Source: Paenibacillus_V sp046244365 (lineage in GTDB: Bacteria; Bacillota; Bacilli; Paenibacillales; NBRC-103111). From it: a stretch of 64,000 nt of DNA. The DNA lies in NCBI RefSeq assembly GCF_046244365.1, contig NZ_CP176395.1:8060001-8124000 (forward strand), read 5' to 3'. Below, one piece after another: positions 40,857 through 50,612 of the stretch (the first letter of the stretch is position 1; the number at the start of each line of letters is the position of its first letter). Made by a program: the position numbers and the translations under genes. The notes under the pieces are model-generated. The model worked only from the letters and a program-made list of their open reading frames with translations, did no database searches and was not told the DNA's origin.

Positions 40857-42650
40857 TTAAGGCTGCGTATTCGAAGCAGCTGGTCCGGCAGCCTGAATGG
40901 CGATCGAATCCGCGCCGACTTTTACATCGGCCTTCAGAATGTCGGAGAAGAACGCAACCGGCACGAACATCCTGCCGTCCTCACGTATTACCGGCGCTGC
41001 CCCCAGGGCGATCGGCGCCATTTTATTGTACGCATACTCATCCTTGTCTACGCGAACGGTCGTCCATTGGGCGCCCTTCGACAGCTCGACGGCTTTCTGC
41101 TCGTCGTTCCACGTCAGCTCGTAGCCGAGCGCCTCGGCGATCACCCGCAGCGGCACCAGCGCTTTGCCCGATTGCTCCGGATAGAAGGCGCCGTCTTCCG
41201 CACCCAGCTCTTTGCCGTTTACGGCAACCTTGGCCGGCTTCAGCGCCGCATCCGTACTCCCGGCGCCTCCGCCGGCCAGCGGAAACCGGAACTCGGGAAA
41301 GCCTGCCGCATAAGGCGCGATTTCGTAAGGCGAGAACACGACGACCGCTTCGCCGTCTTCGATATAGAACAATTGAGCTTCGTCAATGCCGGCGAAATCG
41401 TTGGCAAAATAATCGTCCGGATGCTGGGCCATTTCCTGTTTGACGCGATCGTCGACAAGCGCTTTATAGCCGCTGCCGAGCAGATCGCCGAGCGTGATCC
41501 GCGCCGCTTCCGCATCGTTCTGCACGTTGTATGTGCTCATGGCCGGCATGCCGTGTGCGCCGCCTGTATAGACGTAGCTGTTCACCGCGAGCGAAAATTT
41601 TCCATTGTCCGCTGAGCCTCCGCCTGCGTTCACTTCGTAGCCGATCGTCAGCGAGTAAGGACGGAATTCGTAGCCGCTTTCCTTAGCCGCGGCTGCGTCT
41701 TCCTCCGCCTGTTTTTTGAGCTCGTCCAGGCCCGTCATCGCATTGCGCTCCAAAATATCGTTGAGCTGCTCCTCGTAACGCTTGTCCTTGAGCCCGGATA
41801 CCACCGGAATGTTCAAATCCGCGATATACTGGGAAGTCTCTTCTTTGACTGTCTTGCTTGTCACGCTGACGGCTCCTTCGTTCGCAGCGGAGGCCGGAAT
41901 CGGCATGCGAAACTCCGGAGTCCCTGAGGAACCGGGGGCGATCTCGTATTTGCCGAATACGATAACGGCGCTGCCCTTTTCGATATAAAAGGACTGGGTT
42001 TCGGAGATCCCTTTAAAGCCGTCTTGGAAATAACTTTCCGGTTTTTTGGCAATCTCTTTCCCGATTTCGTAATCGATCGTTTTCTTATAATCGGCGCCGA
42101 ACAAGCCGCTGAGCTCGATTCTTTTGGCTTCCGTGCGATTGGCGACATTGTAAGTATCGATTCGAGGCATGCCGTTCGCGCCGCCCGTGTATGTATAAGT
42201 CGTCACCTTCAAAGAAAACATACCGGCATCGGCCGCACCGCCGGTTGCTTTTACCTCATAGCTGATTTTCAGTTCATACGGGCGTACGGGAAGCCCCGCT
42301 TCCTTCGCTTTGACGGCGTCGGCCTTCGCCTGCCGCTTGATGCCTTCCACATCCTTCATCGCGTGACGCTCGAGAATGTCGTTCAGCTCAGCCTCGTACT
42401 TCTTATCCTTCAATCCGGCGATAACCGGAATGCTAGCGTCGACGGAAACCTCGTCCGTTTTTTCGTTGACCGTTTTGGCCGAGACCTGCACCTCGTCCTG
42501 CTGAACGATTGCGGATATCGGAACCGCCGTTACGTTATACGGAATAGCGTCCGTTTGTTGAGAGCCTTCCGCGAAGGACAGCTGCGTCCCCGAAACGATT
42601 AGGCAGCTGCCCGCAATCGACAGCGTGAACATTTTAAAAGATCTTTTCAT
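40857..42650 (-). CDS. Large secreted protein: two DUF3298/RsiV-like domains plus copper-amine-oxidase-type stalk domain
   Basis: 597 residues. A signal peptide ends near LSFAEG. Two similar domains of about 190 residues follow (about 45-250 and 260-460), sharing IPVVSGLKDKRYEEQLNDIL, YSLTIGYEV and YTGGAHGMPAMSTYN. This is the DUF4163/DUF3298 pair known from RsiV anti-sigma factors and PdaC deacetylases. The C-terminal about 110 residues resemble the CuAO N-terminal stalk domain common in Paenibacillus exoproteins (ALVPLRVIAEALGYELTWN). ATG 42650 has GGAGGG 6 nt upstream. Function unknown; wall or lysozyme binding is only a guess. Confidence 0.82.
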   Translation of the reverse strand: MKRSFKMFTLSIAGSCLIVSGTQLSFAEGSQQTDAIPYNVTAVPISAIVQQDEVQVSAKTVNEKTDEVSVDASIPVIAGLKDKKYEAELNDILERHAMKDVEGIKRQAKADAVKAKEAGLPVRPYELKISYEVKATGGAADAGMFSLKVTTYTYTGGANGMPRIDTYNVANRTEAKRIELSGLFGADYKKTIDYEIGKEIAKKPESYFQDGFKGISETQSFYIEKGSAVIVFGKYEIAPGSSGTPEFRMPIPASAANEGAVSVTSKTVKEETSQYIADLNIPVVSGLKDKRYEEQLNDILERNAMTGLDELKKQAEEDAAAAKESGYEFRPYSLTIGYEVNAGGGSADNGKFSLAVNSYVYTGGAHGMPAMSTYNVQNDAEAARITLGDLLGSGYKALVDDRVKQEMAQHPDDYFANDFAGIDEAQLFYIEDGEAVVVFSPYEIAPYAAGFPEFRFPLAGGGAGSTDAALKPAKVAVNGKELGAEDGAFYPEQSGKALVPLRVIAEALGYELTWNDEQKAVELSKGAQWTTVRVDKDEYAYNKMAPIALGAAPVIREDGRMFVPVAFFSDILKADVKVGADSIAIQAAGPAASNTQP

Positions 42651-42918
42651 CAATATCCCTCCCGGTGCGATATGTTTCCATTATAAAGTCGTTCGGTCTG
42701 CCCGGGGTTACAATCCGTTTACATTTTCCATGTTGAGACGGCCGGCTTCGGGGTCAAGCTGGGATGATTTCCGCATCGTTAGCGGAGGGAGCTCCATACA
42801 TTTTCGGGAAAGCGGTGGAACAACCATTATGTTTTGAAGGTCCCCTTGTTTGCGGGCGGTGATTTCCTTTAAGCCCACTAAATGAAAGGGAAAGTGTACG
42901 ATCATGCTCCCGAGTGAA

Positions 42919-43120
42919 CCTGCGTTCACTATTAGTGAACGCAGGTTCACTATTTCCGCACCATTCCCCCTTTTTCAAGCGGATAGTGAAGCAAATGGGA
43001 CTATTTGGCCGTGAGGTTCACTATTAGTGAAGTTTTCTTCACTATTTCCAATGGGGGGCGTTTTTGAGCCCGGATAGTGAAGTTAGGTTCAGTATTAGTG
43101 AACTTGAGTTCACTAAACGG
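42919..43120. repeat. Second cluster of TTCACTA-TAGTGAA palindromic repeats
   Basis: The motif family of 20069-20290 returns, with GTTCACTATTAGTGAACG, GGTTCACTATTAGTGAAG and the longer shared unit GGACTATTT, about 11 nt, then GTTCACTATTAGTGAAG. A near-perfect palindrome CCTGCGTTCACTATTAGTGAACGCAGG-type stem lies at 42919-42945. Confidence 0.75.
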
Positions 43121-43149
43121 TCATGACGCCCAGTTTGCGGGGGAGGAGT

Positions 43150-43700
43150 TGTTTTGGCGGTTTTTTACGGGAGATGGTTAGGCGAACTTAGTTGTGGAGC
43201 TGGGATGGCGGCTGTTGCGACTAGTTGTGGAGCTGGTTGGGTGGCCGTACGGCGGTTGTTTGCGGGGCTGGTTGGGCGACTTTTGTGGAGCTGGTTGGGG
43301 TGGCTAGTTGTGGAGGTGGTAGAGCGGTTGTTCTGCGGTTGGTTACGGGGTTGGTTGGGCGTTTGTGGAGATGGTAGGGCGCCAGTTCGGCGGTTGGTTG
43401 CGGGGTAGGTGGGGCGGCTAGTTGTGGAGTTGGGAGGCAGCGAGTTTGGGGGCTTATTTAGCCACTTTTTTGACGGCTGTTGGGCCGCTGCTGCGAAGTT
43501 TTGTGGAACTGGTAGGGCGACAGTTCGGCGGTTGTTTGCGGGGCAGGTTGGGCGGCTAGTTGTGGAGCTGAGAGGCTATTGGGTAGCTGTTGGACGGCTG
43601 TCGAGCGGTTGTTGGGCTGCTAGTTATGGAGCTGAGAGGCAGCTGTTGAGCCGTTGTTTGTGAATCGCTATTGGGTAGCTGTTGAGTGGCTGTATGTCGC
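43150..43700. repeat. G/T-skewed degenerate repeat tract
   Basis: About 550 nt in which the plus strand is dominated by G and T, built from imperfect units of the type TGGAGCTGG-TTGGGNGGC and CGGTTGTTTGCGGGGC. Two 84-codon open frames inside are by-products of the composition: the first starts with a ribosome-site-like GGGGGAGGAG, but the protein is only Gly/Trp/Arg/Val-rich repeats. I do not call a gene. Confidence 0.65.
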
Positions 43701-43734
43701 ACTGTCGTGGGGTGCTTTGCGGGGCTCGTTCAAC

Positions 43735-43780
43735 GAAAAAGGCCGTCCCACCGCCATTTTCATGACTTTTGAGACAGCCT
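43735..43780 (-). terminator. Terminator of the AhpD-like gene
   Basis: AGGCTGTCTCA/TGGGACGGCCT arms followed by TTTTTCG on the minus strand, about 30 nt after the stop codon. Confidence 0.75.
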
Positions 43781-43811
43781 CGTCGTAACCTGATACGGAA
43801 TATGCTGCGGT

Positions 43812-44273
43812 TTATTTTTTCACCAGCGACTTATAGCTTCCCGGCACGTTGTTCACGGCGATCGAAAACCGGTTCCACCCGTTGATGGCCACGATCATCA
43901 TGACCAGATCGACATACTGCTTCTCGTCAAAATGCTTCCGCGCTTCCTCGTACACCTCGTCCGGCACTCCGTTCGCCGAGATGAGCGTAACCGCCTCGGT
44001 AAGCGCCAAAGCGGCTCTCTCCTCATCGGTATAGAACGGCGACTCGCGCCATGCGGACAGCAAATAAATGCGCTGCTCGGTTTCCCCGTAAGCCCGCGCG
44101 TCCTTCGTATGCATGTCGAGGCAGTAAGCGCAGCTGTTGATCTGGGAGGCGCGTATTTTGACCAGCTCGATCAGCGTGTCCGAAAAACCCGTCGTCCGGG
44201 TATACGTTCCGAACTGACTCATGATTTGATATACCTCTGGCGCCACTTGATAAAAGTTCACTCTTTGTTTCAT
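43812..44273 (-). CDS. Carboxymuconolactone decarboxylase / AhpD-like protein
   Basis: 153 residues, all-helical AhpD fold with the redox motif SCAYCLDMH (Cys48, Cys51, His55). Members act as alkylhydroperoxidases or gamma-carboxymuconolactone decarboxylases; a CxxC-His member such as this is more likely an AhpD-like peroxide-handling protein. ATG 44273 has AAGGAGA 7 nt upstream; the longer upstream frame overlaps no such site. It follows the RDD gene by about 100 nt. Confidence 0.9.
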   Translation of the reverse strand: MKQRVNFYQVAPEVYQIMSQFGTYTRTTGFSDTLIELVKIRASQINSCAYCLDMHTKDARAYGETEQRIYLLSAWRESPFYTDEERAALALTEAVTLISANGVPDEVYEEARKHFDEKQYVDLVMMIVAINGWNRFSIAVNNVPGSYKSLVKK

Positions 44274-44374
44274 CTCGATCTCTCCTTCGTTATCCTGTTT
44301 TTGATTCTTGCGCAGGTATAACGAAGGAAGGCGCCCGTTTGTGACAAGAAAACGAAAAGGAAGAAAAAAATAAT

Positions 44375-45175
44375 TTACACTTCCCACTCTTCCCGGAGCT
44401 GCCTATACAGCCAGACGAGATAAACCTGATCATGCTCGAGCATATGCAAATCGGCCAGCCCCAGTTTGGTTCGGAAATGCCGGGCGATCGGCGCCCCAAG
44501 CTCCACCGCCCTATGCGAGGTCAAATCCGGCAACCGCTCGATATACGCCGACAAAAGCAGCCAATCGTCGTGCCCGACAAGCTGTCTGTCCGTTTCGGAC
44601 AGCGCCGCATGCGGCAGCGACGGGAGCCATGCCTCCAGCGACCTGTCGACGACGCGCCTTCGCTTCAGGCGATCGCGCTGCTGCTCCACGACCACGATCG
44701 TTCCGGCTGCCATATCGCCGATCCGCTTGTCGCGTTTGCTGAAAATCATCACCACCGTACCGAGGAAATACAGGGAAGGCAGCATGTCGAGCAGCCGGAA
44801 AAAATTGCGGATCAGCACCGAAAGAAACGTGGCCGATTGTCCGTTTTCCTGGACGACGCGGATGCCGATCCATTTTTTGCCGAGCGTTTGTCCCCCGTTG
44901 TAATGCTCCAGTCCGACATAGTACCCGACATTTAACAGGACGAAAAAAAGGATCAAGAAAGCCAGCGCATAATCGTTCGCCCACGAGGCAAGCGAGCTGC
45001 CGATCCATTCGGAACCGAAGGCGAGCAGCAGGAGCAGCAGCCCGTTCAAAGCCGCCAGCAGCACGTTGTCGAGGAAATGGGCGATGGCACGCGTCCCGAT
45101 CCCAGCCGTTTGAAGCTGCAGCTCCACCCGTTCCGGCGTGACGACCGTAAATTGTTTTTCAAAGGGGGCGTTCAT
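44375..45175 (-). CDS. RDD-family membrane protein
   Basis: 266 residues. Membrane helices occur at about 30-50, 70-90 and 115-145. RDD signatures include IGTRAIAHFLDNVL near the start, GQTLGKKWIGIRVV and RLLDMLPSLYFLGTVVMIFSKRDKRIGDMAAGTIVV. The C-terminal 95 residues are a soluble helical extension. The function of RDD proteins is largely unknown. It is divergent from a SpoIIM-family gene, and both are typical neighbours of MoxR/DUF58 operons such as the one at 46456-51940. Confidence 0.9.
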   Translation of the reverse strand: MNAPFEKQFTVVTPERVELQLQTAGIGTRAIAHFLDNVLLAALNGLLLLLLAFGSEWIGSSLASWANDYALAFLILFFVLLNVGYYVGLEHYNGGQTLGKKWIGIRVVQENGQSATFLSVLIRNFFRLLDMLPSLYFLGTVVMIFSKRDKRIGDMAAGTIVVVEQQRDRLKRRRVVDRSLEAWLPSLPHAALSETDRQLVGHDDWLLLSAYIERLPDLTSHRAVELGAPIARHFRTKLGLADLHMLEHDQVYLVWLYRQLREEWEV

Positions 45176-45353
45176 GAAATCTCCTCACCGATTCGAAATT
45201 ATGGTAGCATAAGGAAGAAAGTCAACCGATCCCATGCGTCGTTGTGCCAGGAGACACGCTAACCGCAACATTCGATAACCGTGGCCTAACAGAAACCTCG
45301 CGCCCAATCTTGGCGCAGCGGCCTGACAACACGCCAGCAAAAGGAGGCTTCCG

Positions 45354-46328
45354 ATGGATCTCGGCGCATTCACCAGACAGCATAAACCGCTTTGGTCGGA
45401 GCTGGAGCAATTGCTCGCCCGCTTCGGAAAGCGAAAAGGCCGCATCGCCGCTGAAGACGTGGACCGGCTAACCGCCTTGTATAAATCCGCTTCGTCCCAT
45501 CTGGCCGCGCTCCGCACCTACCGGCCTAACGACGAAACGACGCAATACTTGAACCATCTTGTCTCCCGAGCGCACCACGCGATGTACCAGGAGAGCAATA
45601 AAAGCTCGGCCCAGCTGCGGCATTTTTTCGGACGCCATCTCATCGGGCTCGTTCGCGAGCGGCGCCTGTTCATTATACTGGCACTCGTTCTGTTTGCGGT
45701 AGGAGGCTTATCCGGCTACATAGCGGTTTGGCAGGATCCGGCCAATGCGTATGCCGTTCTTCCTGCAGGCATGGCCGACAGCATCGACCCGGCCAAAACC
45801 GAGCTGCCGCGCGGAGACATTCACAGCCCCGTCGTTTCGACGGAGATTATGACCAACAATATTCGTGTGGCCGTCCTCGCCTTCGTAAGCGGGATCACGC
45901 TCGGCGTCGGCACCGTCTACCTGATGCTGTATAACGGACTGCTTATCGGTGCGCTGGCCGCGGTATTCATGCACTCCGGCAAAAGCTACGTATTCTGGGC
46001 GTACATCCTGCCCCACGGCGTCATCGAGCTGACGGCGATCTTTATCGCCGGCGGAGCCGGTTTCTATATGGCTTACCGGATGATCGTGCCGACGCGCTAC
46101 TCCCGCAAATACGAGTTCCTGCAGGCGGCCAAGCAATCCGCTCAGCTACTGATCGGCACTATTCCGCTTTTTGTGATCGCAGGAATCATCGAAGGCTACA
46201 TCACGCCTTCCGTGCTGTCCCTCGAAGTCAAGTACGCCGTCGCAGGAGCCACTCTGCTGCTGCTGGCCGCCTACTACGCCTACGGAATCCGCTCGGCCCG
46301 GGCGGCCGAAAGAGAAAACACGGGCTGA
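45354..46328 (+). CDS. Stage II sporulation protein M (SpoIIM/DUF95) family membrane protein
   Basis: 324 residues. A soluble N-terminal region of about 100 residues (helical, DVDRLTALYKSASSHLAAL) is followed by five to six membrane helices, including LFAVGGLSGYIAV, NNIRVAVLAFVSGITLGVGTVYLMLYNGLLIGALA and LPHGVIELTAIFIAGGAGF. SpoIIM takes part in septal peptidoglycan removal during engulfment; this longer paralogue usually sits beside RDD and MoxR genes rather than in a sporulation cluster. ATG 45354 has AAAGGAGG 6 nt upstream. Confidence 0.9.
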   Translation: MDLGAFTRQHKPLWSELEQLLARFGKRKGRIAAEDVDRLTALYKSASSHLAALRTYRPNDETTQYLNHLVSRAHHAMYQESNKSSAQLRHFFGRHLIGLVRERRLFIILALVLFAVGGLSGYIAVWQDPANAYAVLPAGMADSIDPAKTELPRGDIHSPVVSTEIMTNNIRVAVLAFVSGITLGVGTVYLMLYNGLLIGALAAVFMHSGKSYVFWAYILPHGVIELTAIFIAGGAGFYMAYRMIVPTRYSRKYEFLQAAKQSAQLLIGTIPLFVIAGIIEGYITPSVLSLEVKYAVAGATLLLLAAYYAYGIRSARAAERENTG

Positions 46329-46358
46329 TCGCCGGAAAGGCTTCATGACGGAGCCGAG

Positions 46359-46407
46359 GTCGACTGCCAACACATGTCGCCCCACCGCGCGCTGGGAGCT
46401 GCGCACG
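46359..46407. repeat. Dispersed repeat of about 45 nt, copy B
   Basis: Matches 19966-20007 in blocks CTGCCAACACATGTCGCCCC and CCGCGCGCT..GCTGCGCACG, with a 6-nt insertion. It lies in the short gap between the SpoIIM-family gene and the DUF58 gene. Confidence 0.55.
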
Positions 46408-47779
46408 GAGCCGAAGAACAAGATAACCAAGCAGAATCGCTCCCTCCCCCTAGCGCTACCACGCATCCTTCGCCTTCAGATCGAGGTAATGGTTGACCGC
46501 GCTTAGCGTATACTGGTCGGCCGGCACATCCAGCACCTGAATCCCGTTAAGCGCCATTTCATGCGCATATTGGCTGCGGTCGCGGCCGAATTTGTGCGCT
46601 ACGCTCTGGGCGAAAGCCGTGCGGGCGTTCACTGCCTCCGCATGCGCCCAGCGGTGCAGCAGAGGATCCTGCATCGACAGCAGGAGCAGCATATGGCTCC
46701 GCCTCAGCTTATGCGCGTAGGCGGCCAGGTCCTGATGATACAAATAGTTTTCCATATCCGAAAAAACCGCGACGAACGAACGCTTCTTCTGTACCCGGAG
46801 CAAGTAAGCCAGCGCCATGCCGTAATTCGATTCCACGAATTCGCTTTGCAAATCGTAAGAGGCTTCGACGAGCCGGTTTAAGTGGGCGATTCCTTTGTCC
46901 GGCGGCACGTACACCTTCAAGCCCGCGGCGAAGGCAAGCAAGGCGACTTGATCCCCTTGCTTTAACGCAACCGCCGCAAGCGCGAGCGCCGCCTCGAGCG
47001 TCCGGTCCAGCTTCGTCTGTCCGTCCAGCTCGATCCCCATCATCCGTCCGCAATCGATCAGCAGCGTCACGGTTTTGCCTTTCTCCGGACGCAGCACGCT
47101 TGTCATCAGCTTGCCCGTTCGCGCCGTGGCCCGCCAGTTGACCGTACGCGGATCGTCTCCCTGCACGTAATCGCGAATCGAATCGAAATCGGAGCCGCTG
47201 CTCAGCTTTTTGAATATTTTTCGTCCCTCCAGCAAGAGCATGGAAGGAGTCGATTGAAGAATTCCCCGCACCTGCGACAAATCGGGGTAGATATTCACCT
47301 CGCCCGGGCATTCGAGCCGTATGAACTTGCGGACGAGCCCCAAACCGCCGGAATACAGCAAAAAAGCGTGATGAAGCTTATACCGGCCGCGTTCCGCGCC
47401 CGTTGTCGCGTACGTCAGCATCAGGCTGCGGCCGTTCATTTCGGCGTGAACCGTCGCCTGCCCGAAGCTCACCGGCAAGTCGTCGGTAAACGATACGCGA
47501 AGCGATTGCGGAATATCCGCATGAATCGTTACCGTCACGTCGAACGGCTTGCCGATATCGGCTTGCTCCGGCGCAATCCGATCCGCGCGAAACACGCGGT
47601 TACGCGGAAGCAGCAAGAAATCGACCGCGGCAAACAACAGTAGAAGCCCGTTCCAAATGAGGAACGCAAAGCGGCCTGCAGACGCCTCAAGCAAGCTCAC
47701 GGCTGCCGTTACCGGAGCTCCTGCCGCGGCAAGCCATACGAGCCGGGACGTCGGCAGCGCGAACCGGCGGATGAACCGG

Positions 47780-48700
<921 letters not shown>

Positions 48701-48706
48701 AGCGAA

Positions 48707-49993
48707 TCACTCCTTCTCCAAATCGGCGATACATTCGCCGTACTCCCGCATGCGCGCCGTAAACTCGCGCGCGCTCACGGTCCCGCCGCGCCCTTCGGGC
48801 CGCGCGGCGCCATTCCCCTGCACCGGCTGCGCCAGGTGCAGGAGCCGCTCGAGGCGGCTCGCCCGGTCCGCATCCCAGTGGATGCGGGCGGCGCTTGCCG
48901 CCTCTTGCGGAGCAGCGCCGGGCGCAACGCCCCAGCGCTGCCAGAGCAGCTGGCGCAGCCGCTCCGCGCTGTGCGCCAGCGCTTCCGAGCGGAGCTTGCG
49001 CCGCTCGTACCAGCCGGCGACGGCGAGCAGCGTCTCGTCGCCGCGCCGCACCGTCCACGCCCGCGGAGCGTGGACGGGCCCGATGCGCTTCGCGCGCATC
49101 CACAGCCATAGGGCGAGCGCCAGCGCAAGCTGCGCGCCCGCCGCGAGCAGCCATTCCGGGTAGGCGGCGAGCAGCCCGGGCTTTGTCTGGATGCCATGGT
49201 GGTATTCGTCGATCCAGAGCGTATCCCACCGGCGTTCGAACAGCGGCCAGACCAGCTCAAATTGCTTATGCTCCAGCACCTCGCTGTTCAACAGCCAGTT
49301 CGGCGCCAGCACGATCGTCAGCGATCCGTCACCGATCGTCTGCCGCGCCCCCACAGCCCCGAGCTCGTCTTCGAGCAGCGTCTCGACGCCGGACGCCTTC
49401 TCGAGGCGACGCGCCGAATGGACGACCGCTTCCAGCGGCTCGGCCCCTGCAGCCGTGCCGGTCTTGCGGAGCTGGCGCAGCTCGGCATACGCCTTCCGGT
49501 CCGCTGAAGGAGAAGGCACGGGCACCGAACCATTCGCCGCAGCGACTGTCCCGCCTTCCTCGCCGCCAGTCTTCCCGGCACCTTGCGTTCGCCCTTCGGC
49601 CATGCCGCCTGCTTCATCGCTTGTCTTGCCTGTGTTCGGCTGAAAACCGGCCCATGCCGGAGGCAGCGAGGTAAACAGCACCACGTCGTTGCCTTGCGCC
49701 ATCCAGCTTCCTAACGCCTTCAGCTCTTCGTCCGCAAGCTGGGAAGGCTGTATGATCAGAAGCGCTTCGCCGCCGCCGGACGGCAGTCTTTTCATCGGGA
49801 GCTCCCAAGTTTTGACCGTCTGTTCTTTCTCCCGCAGCAGCTCGGCGAATGCCTTCGTTCCGTCCAAATCCGCCGAGAACGACAGATAAGGCGCCATATT
49901 GGGAGCCTCCGGCTTATAGATGAAATACCCGAAGCCGATAAAAAGCGCGACGCTGACCGCCAAGCCGATATAAGCGTTAGTTCGTTTGCTCAT
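48707..49993 (-). CDS. DUF4350 domain membrane protein
   Basis: 428 residues with an N-terminal membrane helix (about 8-26), an extracytoplasmic DUF4350-type region (TKAFAELLREKEQTVKTWE, LLIIQPSQLADEELKAL, WIDEYHHG), a second helix near 285-300 and a Arg/Ala-rich cytoplasmic tail. A Gly/Glu/Ser-rich linker lies at about 115-165. The family occurs in MoxR operons and its function is unknown. The codon use of the tail is markedly GC-rich. Start ATG 49993 overlaps the end of the upstream gene by 17 nt. Confidence 0.85.
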   Translation of the reverse strand: MSKRTNAYIGLAVSVALFIGFGYFIYKPEAPNMAPYLSFSADLDGTKAFAELLREKEQTVKTWELPMKRLPSGGGEALLIIQPSQLADEELKALGSWMAQGNDVVLFTSLPPAWAGFQPNTGKTSDEAGGMAEGRTQGAGKTGGEEGGTVAAANGSVPVPSPSADRKAYAELRQLRKTGTAAGAEPLEAVVHSARRLEKASGVETLLEDELGAVGARQTIGDGSLTIVLAPNWLLNSEVLEHKQFELVWPLFERRWDTLWIDEYHHGIQTKPGLLAAYPEWLLAAGAQLALALALWLWMRAKRIGPVHAPRAWTVRRGDETLLAVAGWYERRKLRSEALAHSAERLRQLLWQRWGVAPGAAPQEAASAARIHWDADRASRLERLLHLAQPVQGNGAARPEGRGGTVSAREFTARMREYGECIADLEKE

Positions 49994-50612
49994 GGCGGCT
50001 CGCCTCCGTTTCCCCGACGGTTTCCCGCACCTGCTCGTAAAAAGCGGTCAAGCCCGCCTCATCGATCGGCTCCTTGCCGTACCAGACCCGGTCGAACAGC
50101 TTCGCGCTGCCCCGAAATAACGGCACCAGCCCCTCGCGGCTCCGCTGGAGCTCCTCGCCATACTCCCAGTTCGTCTTCCACTTCTCGACAGCGATCCAGC
50201 TTCGCTCCTGCATGTAGAAGAGCAGCGCCAAAAACACGTAGCGCACGCCTTCGCGCCAAGCGCCTTCCGCTTTGAGCGTCTCCGCCTTTTGCAAATAGTC
50301 GCGATGGGACCAGGTAAGCTCCTCGTCGGTGAGCATCGGCTTGGGCCGGAAGGCTCCTTGCCTGACGAGCTGCTTGGAGAACCAGTAGATCGCCCAAACG
50401 AGCAGTCCGAATACGACGACAGCCAAGGCGTACGCAATTGCCGAACCCGCACCGTCGGATACATGAAGCGAAGGGAAGAAGTCAAACAGCTTCTTAAGCC
50501 ACCGCCCGAACAGCTCCCACAGGCTCGTTCCGCCGCCGCTCTGATCGTATGCCCGGTACTCGTCTCTCTCTAAAATGTCGCGGAGACGCTCCTTATCGTC
50601 AGGCACGCTCAT
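49977..50612 (-). CDS. DUF4129 domain protein
   Basis: 211 residues. One membrane helix lies at about 57-79; the C-terminal DUF4129 domain has DYLQKAETLKAEGAWREGVRYVFLALLFYMQER and ends in an acidic-basic helix. DUF4129 is often fused to transglutaminase domains or placed in MoxR operons. Its ATG 50612 overlaps the TGA of the membrane protein upstream (ATGA), so translation is coupled. Function unknown. Confidence 0.87.
   Translation of the reverse strand: MSVPDDKERLRDILERDEYRAYDQSGGGTSLWELFGRWLKKLFDFFPSLHVSDGAGSAIAYALAVVVFGLLVWAIYWFSKQLVRQGAFRPKPMLTDEELTWSHRDYLQKAETLKAEGAWREGVRYVFLALLFYMQERSWIAVEKWKTNWEYGEELQRSREGLVPLFRGSAKLFDRVWYGKEPIDEAGLTAFYEQVRETVGETEASRHEQTN

Noticed and set aside
43154..43663. 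Two 84-codon frames in the G/T-rich tract
   Set aside because: Composition explains the open frames. The proteins are low-complexity Gly/Trp/Arg repeats and the tract is better described as a DNA repeat.
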